A stretch of 7,714 nt of DNA from Pseudomonadota bacterium (GTDB taxonomy: Bacteria; Pseudomonadota; Alphaproteobacteria; Rhizobiales; Hyphomicrobiaceae). The notes under the pieces were generated by a model. The model made no database searches and was not told the origin of the DNA. It saw nothing but the letters and a program-made list of their open reading frames with translations. Of this stretch, positions 4,277-7,714 are shown in pieces. A program made the translations under genes and the position numbers. Position 1 is the first letter of the stretch, and each line of letters begins with the position of its first letter. The stretch covers positions 1-7,714 of the forward strand of contig QGVC01000168.1 of the NCBI GenBank assembly GCA_003242645.1, written 5' to 3'.

Positions 4277-7013
4277 ACTCATCGCCCTCCTCGTCGGCAG
4301 CGCTTGTCCCGAACAACTCCTGATCTTCACCCGGCTCGTGATCCAGGGGTGCTATCGGTGTGGCCGTCGCTTCGTTAAGCCTCGCATCTAGCAGCGGGTC
4401 AACAGCAGTTAGTTTGAGGGCATCATAGATCTGCCGCTCTTCCTCCAATTGTTCTCTAAGGCGACTGTCAAAATTCGCTGGATCAAGGACGTGGAGCCAC
4501 TCCGCCACTCGCTCTGGTGTAAGGTCCTGCTTCTTTACTCCACCGCGCTTGACCATTTCCTCGTAGTAGCACTCTAGCTCGCGTCGGCTTAGCCCGCGAA
4601 GTTGAACAAGCAACTTGGAAACACATTGGTGCCATTGATTGTTCACCAAGGCATAGCACACCCTGGCGTCCCAGGGATCTACGCGAACTTCGACGCTTTC
4701 GCCTTCGATCGTTTTGAAGGCGTCGGTCCAGTACCAAAGGTGGTGAACCTTTATTCCACGCTGCGGATCGACTTTGCGGGTGCCCGCCCGGTCGACGGGT
4801 GGACAGGTTTCGATCATGAACGTGCGATCAAGACGAACCAAGCGACTAAGGCGCAAGCCCGTTTCCGCCATGCGGGTTATGAGGTGCTTTTCTGGTGGAT
4901 CGCCATGCGCCGGATGCGGGTTCATGCCGTAGATGTCTCGAAAATACTTCTCAAGAGCGCCGTGTAGCGCAGGCAGAGTCCACTCCGCGTAGCGTTCGGG
5001 CGCAACCGACTTAGTGACGGATCGGCTAATCGATCGTTGCTTCGTATTGCCGGCCAGATTGTTTATGAACTCCGACTGTGTAGTGCCGAAAAGCCGCTCA
5101 CAAACGGAACCGTGCCTCGGCTGACCAGCTGGCCTGTAACGAACTGTAATGCCATAGAGCTCGCAGAACCGCTGGAAGGCAGCACTGTGAAATTCTGGTC
5201 CGTTGTCAACGATGATGGTGTTAGGTAGTCGACCGTGTCTTCGAACAATGTCGCGAAGCACCATCATGCACGATCGGTATGAAGGTTCCTGGAGCGACAC
5301 GTAAAAGCCGGGAACGGCCCGCGACTCGGCGTCGACGCTCAGCGAGAGGTATGGAGTTCCAAGTCGTTTCCTACTCGCGGCCCCGATTGTCTCGAGAGGA
5401 AGAGGCGTGTGGTCGATGTGAATGTATTCGAAAGGCCGCACACCGTGGATAGGATCCTTTGCGTCTAGATACCAAACAATCTCCTGTTTCTGATAAGCCT
5501 GCCGCCTTCCCTCGCGTTTTTGGATGGAAGCGTACGTTTTCAGCTCTCGATTAAACGACTTTCTTGAGCACGGCGTGAGCCCTCTTTCGTGGCATTGCTC
5601 TACGAACTTGATGTACACGTGCGACTTGCTGGGGCTGTTTGGCTGGTTGTAATGCTCTCTGACCGTCTGCTCAATCAGCGTAAGCACTTCCTTGGGCAGC
5701 TTCCTCGTGCGATTGCCTCGATAGCGAATGCGGTCAATTAGGGCGCAGTTGCGCGACACAGGGTTTGCGCCTGCGTCTCGCACAGCCTTCTGGTATCTCC
5801 GCAGAGTCCTAGGCGAAACTGGGACTGCGGTGCGATCGATTGTTGCAAGGTCGAGGATGCGGCCACGCTCAATGGCTCGCGCAAGTTCGTCCGGTGAGTA
5901 GCTCGTTAAGTTGGGCGATTCGGGAGTATCGGAGGGCTTCTCGCTGTGGACGAATTGAACTTGTTCACGGCGGAATAGCTCCTCGATGGTGGATACCGCT
6001 ACCTCGGTTGCACCGTCATCCGAGGCGAGGGTTACTCGGTCCGTACCGACTAGAACGACGCGGTATGAAGTTCCGTCGTAGATCACGTGGTCCCCCGGAC
6101 GAAGGGAGAAGACGCGATCGATGAGGGTTTGCGGCGTCTCTCTATGCGCGTCAGCCTCGATGCGGCGACTAAATTCAAGGGTGCTGCGGTCGCGGTAAAC
6201 CCGCGCGCGGTGGGTGTCGGATAGCAGCTCGTTGTCGAGATCGTAGACGATTAGGCCATCAGCGATCGCCTTGTAGACGTCGTCTGCAGTGAAGAGGGTA
6301 CGTGCTGAGGCTGATACGGCTTTCTGCGCAAGGTCGGCACTGCAACTCTCCGGGGCGCCTCCTGCACTTATAAGCTCAGCTAGGGTGACTGCGCCGCGCT
6401 CGTTGAGGTAGACGCGAATGGCCTCGAGCGCTTTGGCGTCTACCTCGCCAGCTCCGGGCGCAAAGTAGTCGGCGAGGAAGAGAAGATTCTGCACGAACGT
6501 GTGGGGATGTTCATCGGCCGTTCTCAGGCGGTAGCGAATGCCAAGGCGGTGGAGGTAGTCTTCTACCGGAGGGCACCGCCATTGGTTGCCGGTTCTTATG
6601 AACCGGTCCGGGTACTTGGCGGCCAACTTCGCTAGACGCCGCTCCTCGCGCCATTCTTCGATGCAAACGCAGTCCGACCAAAGAACCAGAACGTCGGGTA
6701 TGTGTTGGACGCGAGTGACCTTTTTCGTTATCGGGTGTTCGAAACGTAGATCAAGAGCGACCGGTTGGGGGTAGTACTCCAGGACCCCAGAGTCATGCTC
6801 GTAGCGGACAAAGGCCGGGAATTCTACCGTGCGGCTCTCGGCCTCGATGATTCTGCCCATTTTCCGGCTTGGGAAGCGTGTGCGTACGTTTCCCAGCCCT
6901 GACTGAACCGTGCGGATCGGCGCCTCCCGGCGCGCCTTTTCCACGAGGCGGCGCCCCCCATCGGGCAAGCCTATCCTTTCGAAGTAGTCGTTAAGTTCAA
7001 CGGTCGTCAGCAT
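4263..7013 (-). CDS. TnsA-like nuclease / TniA (TnsB-like) transposase fusion
   Basis: At 916 residues this is far longer than usual TniA (about 560) or TnsB (about 700). The C-terminal two thirds is a retroviral-integrase-fold transposase. Helix-turn-helix regions lie at about 398-414 and 463-491. The catalytic triad is D534 (IHIDHTPL), D603 (IIVDNGPEF) and E639 (SVCERLFG), with the classic 35-residue D-to-E gap. A Mu-type beta-barrel follows at about 742-808. The first ~175 residues resemble the TnsA endonuclease: ESRTVE with E59/E64, YPQP, HIPDVLV with D107, then EEWREE (119-124) and a WRCPP motif. TnsA-family enzymes have Q/E-x-K at the 120-122 position; here it is E-W-R. An SH3-like segment (about 300-345, SLRPGDHVIYDG) links the halves. 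GGAG lies nine bases before the ATG. The fusion is inferred from domain order; the DDE half is certain. Confidence 0.93.
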   Translation of the reverse strand: MLTTVELNDYFERIGLPDGGRRLVEKARREAPIRTVQSGLGNVRTRFPSRKMGRIIEAESRTVEFPAFVRYEHDSGVLEYYPQPVALDLRFEHPITKKVTRVQHIPDVLVLWSDCVCIEEWREERRLAKLAAKYPDRFIRTGNQWRCPPVEDYLHRLGIRYRLRTADEHPHTFVQNLLFLADYFAPGAGEVDAKALEAIRVYLNERGAVTLAELISAGGAPESCSADLAQKAVSASARTLFTADDVYKAIADGLIVYDLDNELLSDTHRARVYRDRSTLEFSRRIEADAHRETPQTLIDRVFSLRPGDHVIYDGTSYRVVLVGTDRVTLASDDGATEVAVSTIEELFRREQVQFVHSEKPSDTPESPNLTSYSPDELARAIERGRILDLATIDRTAVPVSPRTLRRYQKAVRDAGANPVSRNCALIDRIRYRGNRTRKLPKEVLTLIEQTVREHYNQPNSPSKSHVYIKFVEQCHERGLTPCSRKSFNRELKTYASIQKREGRRQAYQKQEIVWYLDAKDPIHGVRPFEYIHIDHTPLPLETIGAASRKRLGTPYLSLSVDAESRAVPGFYVSLQEPSYRSCMMVLRDIVRRHGRLPNTIIVDNGPEFHSAAFQRFCELYGITVRYRPAGQPRHGSVCERLFGTTQSEFINNLAGNTKQRSISRSVTKSVAPERYAEWTLPALHGALEKYFRDIYGMNPHPAHGDPPEKHLITRMAETGLRLSRLVRLDRTFMIETCPPVDRAGTRKVDPQRGIKVHHLWYWTDAFKTIEGESVEVRVDPWDARVCYALVNNQWHQCVSKLLVQLRGLSRRELECYYEEMVKRGGVKKQDLTPERVAEWLHVLDPANFDSRLREQLEEERQIYDALKLTAVDPLLDARLNEATATPIAPLDHEPGEDQELFGTSAADEEGDEYGLY
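4286..4291 (-). promoter_or_regulatory. Shine-Dalgarno site deciding the tniB start
   Basis: AGGAGG on the minus strand lies inside the last codons of tniA, nine bases before ATG 4276 and three before ATG 4282. It supports the 4276 start and coupled translation with tniA. Confidence 0.7.
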
Positions 7014-7148
7014 CTCTTACGTCTCCGGAACGCGTTCTTCCGCGACGTATCCCGACGCGATTTATACATGGTGACGTATATGACACGGATGTGTCGCATT
7101 CGACACTTTTGGCCGGTAATGCGACTCTGCGAGGTACGCTTCCTTCTG
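7014..7148. promoter_or_regulatory. Divergent promoter / possible transposon end
   Basis: This 135-base gap separates the divergent tniA and DUF6471-like genes. A minus-strand TATAAA (near 7061-7066) could be a -10 box for tniA; no good -35 was found. The motif GYGWCGYAT occurs as direct copies at 7042-7050, 7071-7079 and 7091-7099. GACAC/GTGTC half-sites alternate at 7082, 7091 and 7102, forming the palindrome GTGTCG-CATT-CGACAC (7091-7106). GTCGCATT (7093-7100) and AATGCGAC (7118-7125) form another inverted pair. Read on the minus strand, the sequence from 7105 starts TGTCGAATG, and TGTCG/TGTCA tips are typical of Tn5053-type ends. The array could be operators, transposase sites, or both. 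Confidence 0.5.
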
Positions 7149-7406
7149 ATGGCGGGGAAGCAGCAGGACTTGAGGTACTACTACGCCGAAGCGAGCAGGA
7201 TTCTTAAAGCCGAACTCGCCCGGCGAGACATTAGTTACAAGGAGCTGGCGCGACTACTGCCCGATGAGAACTACGTGCAGCTCAAGACAAAAATCAATAG
7301 AGGTTCGTTCTCGGCCGGCTTCTTTATCAAGGTTCTGCGCGCCATCGGGGCCATGCACGTCGATATCACGGAGAAAACTCAGCCGGGACGACGTACTGAC
7401 CGGTAA
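7149..7406 (+). CDS. Small DUF6471-like protein
   Basis: This encodes 85 residues and resembles the short DUF6471 family: ILKAELARRDISYKELARLL (18-37) and KTKINRGSFSAGFFIKVLRA (46-65), where a basic Asn-Arg-Gly turn lies between helices. The pattern looks like a compact helix-turn-helix DNA-binding protein, so a repressor role is possible, but the family function is not known to me. A longer frame starts at 7068, but its extra 27 residues are not family-like and run through the repeat array, so ATG 7149 is preferred; there is no good ribosome site (GAGG is 14 bases away). It is divergent from tniA and might regulate it, or be cargo or flanking island DNA. Confidence 0.75.
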   Translation: MAGKQQDLRYYYAEASRILKAELARRDISYKELARLLPDENYVQLKTKINRGSFSAGFFIKVLRAIGAMHVDITEKTQPGRRTDR

Positions 7407-7508
7407 GTTGCGTCTTACAAGGGACGGCGCTGCCTCCGCGAAGCATTCACCGAGAAGTTCGACGGGTACAAGAACGTCGATGTCATCGCTCCGACAACCA
7501 GCGCATAA
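7407..7508 (+). other. Possible remnant reading frame
   Basis: Following the DUF6471-like stop and in the same frame, a short open stretch ends at TAA 7506-7508 and encodes GRRCLREAFTEKFDGYKNVD and a few further residues. Third codon positions are mostly G or C, as in real genes of this genome, but there is no start codon and no family I recognise. It may be the tail of a deleted gene, or chance. The opposite strand is also open here, without a convincing protein. Confidence 0.25.
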
Positions 7509-7550
7509 GTAGATTTTCCGAGCCCACTCTCGGTCGTCCGTAGCAGCAAG

Positions 7551-7714
7551 ATGGTTACGCTCCGGTCAGAGGAGCAGCTCCTGGGAAAGCGCTGGAGCAT
7601 GGATTTCGTGCACGATGCGACGCTCGACGGACGGGCGTTTCGGGTGTTGACGGTCGTGGACCAATGGAGTCGCTGGAGTCCGATCCTGGAGGTGGCTCAA
7701 AGTATGTCCGGCCG
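7551..7714 (+). pseudogene. 5'-truncated IS3-family transposase (OrfB), runs off edge
   Basis: From about 7587 the frame reads KRWSMDFVHDATLDGRAFRV and continues LTVVDQWSRWSPILEV, matching the start of the DDE integrase core of IS3-family OrfB; the D in WSMDFV is the first catalytic aspartate. The helix-turn-helix region that normally precedes it in OrfB, and the upstream OrfA, are absent. The frame opens only at 7509 and the first ATG is 7551, so the element is cut on its left side around 7560-7587. The right side continues beyond the window, so the remaining catalytic residues cannot be checked. It marks an older insertion or a rearrangement junction inside the island. Confidence 0.8.

Noticed and set aside
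1676..7105. A complete 5.4-kb transposon with matching inverted ends
   Set aside because: The candidate tips (TGTGTAGTG or TGTAGTGAA at left, TGTCGAATG at right) share little beyond TGT, and the flanking 5-base sequences do not match, so complete boundaries cannot be claimed.
7415..7600. Minus-strand frame with GLGKST, resembling a Walker A motif
   Set aside because: The motif is isolated, lacks the G-x4-GK[ST] context and any downstream ATPase features, and the start lies inside the IS3 fragment.
1896..7714. CRISPR array or Cas genes, suggested by the Tn7-like module
   Set aside because: No regularly spaced direct repeats and no Cas-like protein were found in the window.

Overview
The window looks like chromosome from a high-G+C gamma- or betaproteobacterium, carrying the left part of a mobile island. 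Three features point that way: a sigma-70 (RpoD) C-terminal segment of proteobacterial type, a YqcC-family gene, and a DUF6524-like membrane protein beside rpoD. The species cannot be named from the sequence.

Left part (1-1305): the first ~60-70 bases are A+T-richer and do not continue the rpoD frame, which has a stop at 54-56. From 72 the sequence reads cleanly as the last 65 codons of rpoD, so this is either a severed rpoD 3' end or a junction. A strong two-way terminator follows. Two minus-strand host genes come next: a four-helix membrane protein and yqcC.

Middle (1306-1648): a CAU-anticodon tRNA gene, probably tRNA-Ile2, is split after anticodon base 36 by an apparently ORF-less 266-nt group I intron. 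P3, P4, P6, P7, P8 and P9 pairings and a terminal omega-G can be traced.

Element core (about 1676-7105 or beyond): G+C drops visibly. Three overlapping minus-strand genes, tniA-tniB-tniQ, form the transposition module of a Tn7/Tn5053-like transposon. TniA is a fusion of an N-terminal TnsA-like nuclease domain and a DDE transposase (D534, D603, E639). At the position expected for the nuclease lysine there is an arginine. TniB is the AAA+ regulator. TniQ has the usual zinc-binding motifs plus a long C-terminal extension with probable helix-turn-helix segments, as expected of a TnsD-like target selector. Repeats of a 16-bp motif (1684-1746) lie between the tRNA and tniQ and may mark one end of the element. 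The simplest working model is a TniQ-directed insertion just downstream of the tRNA gene.

Right part (7014-7714): a divergent promoter/end region with GTGTC half-sites, a small DUF6471-like gene, a short unexplained reading frame, and the start of a 5'-truncated IS3-family transposase cut by the window edge. No resolvase, CRISPR array or Cas gene is visible.
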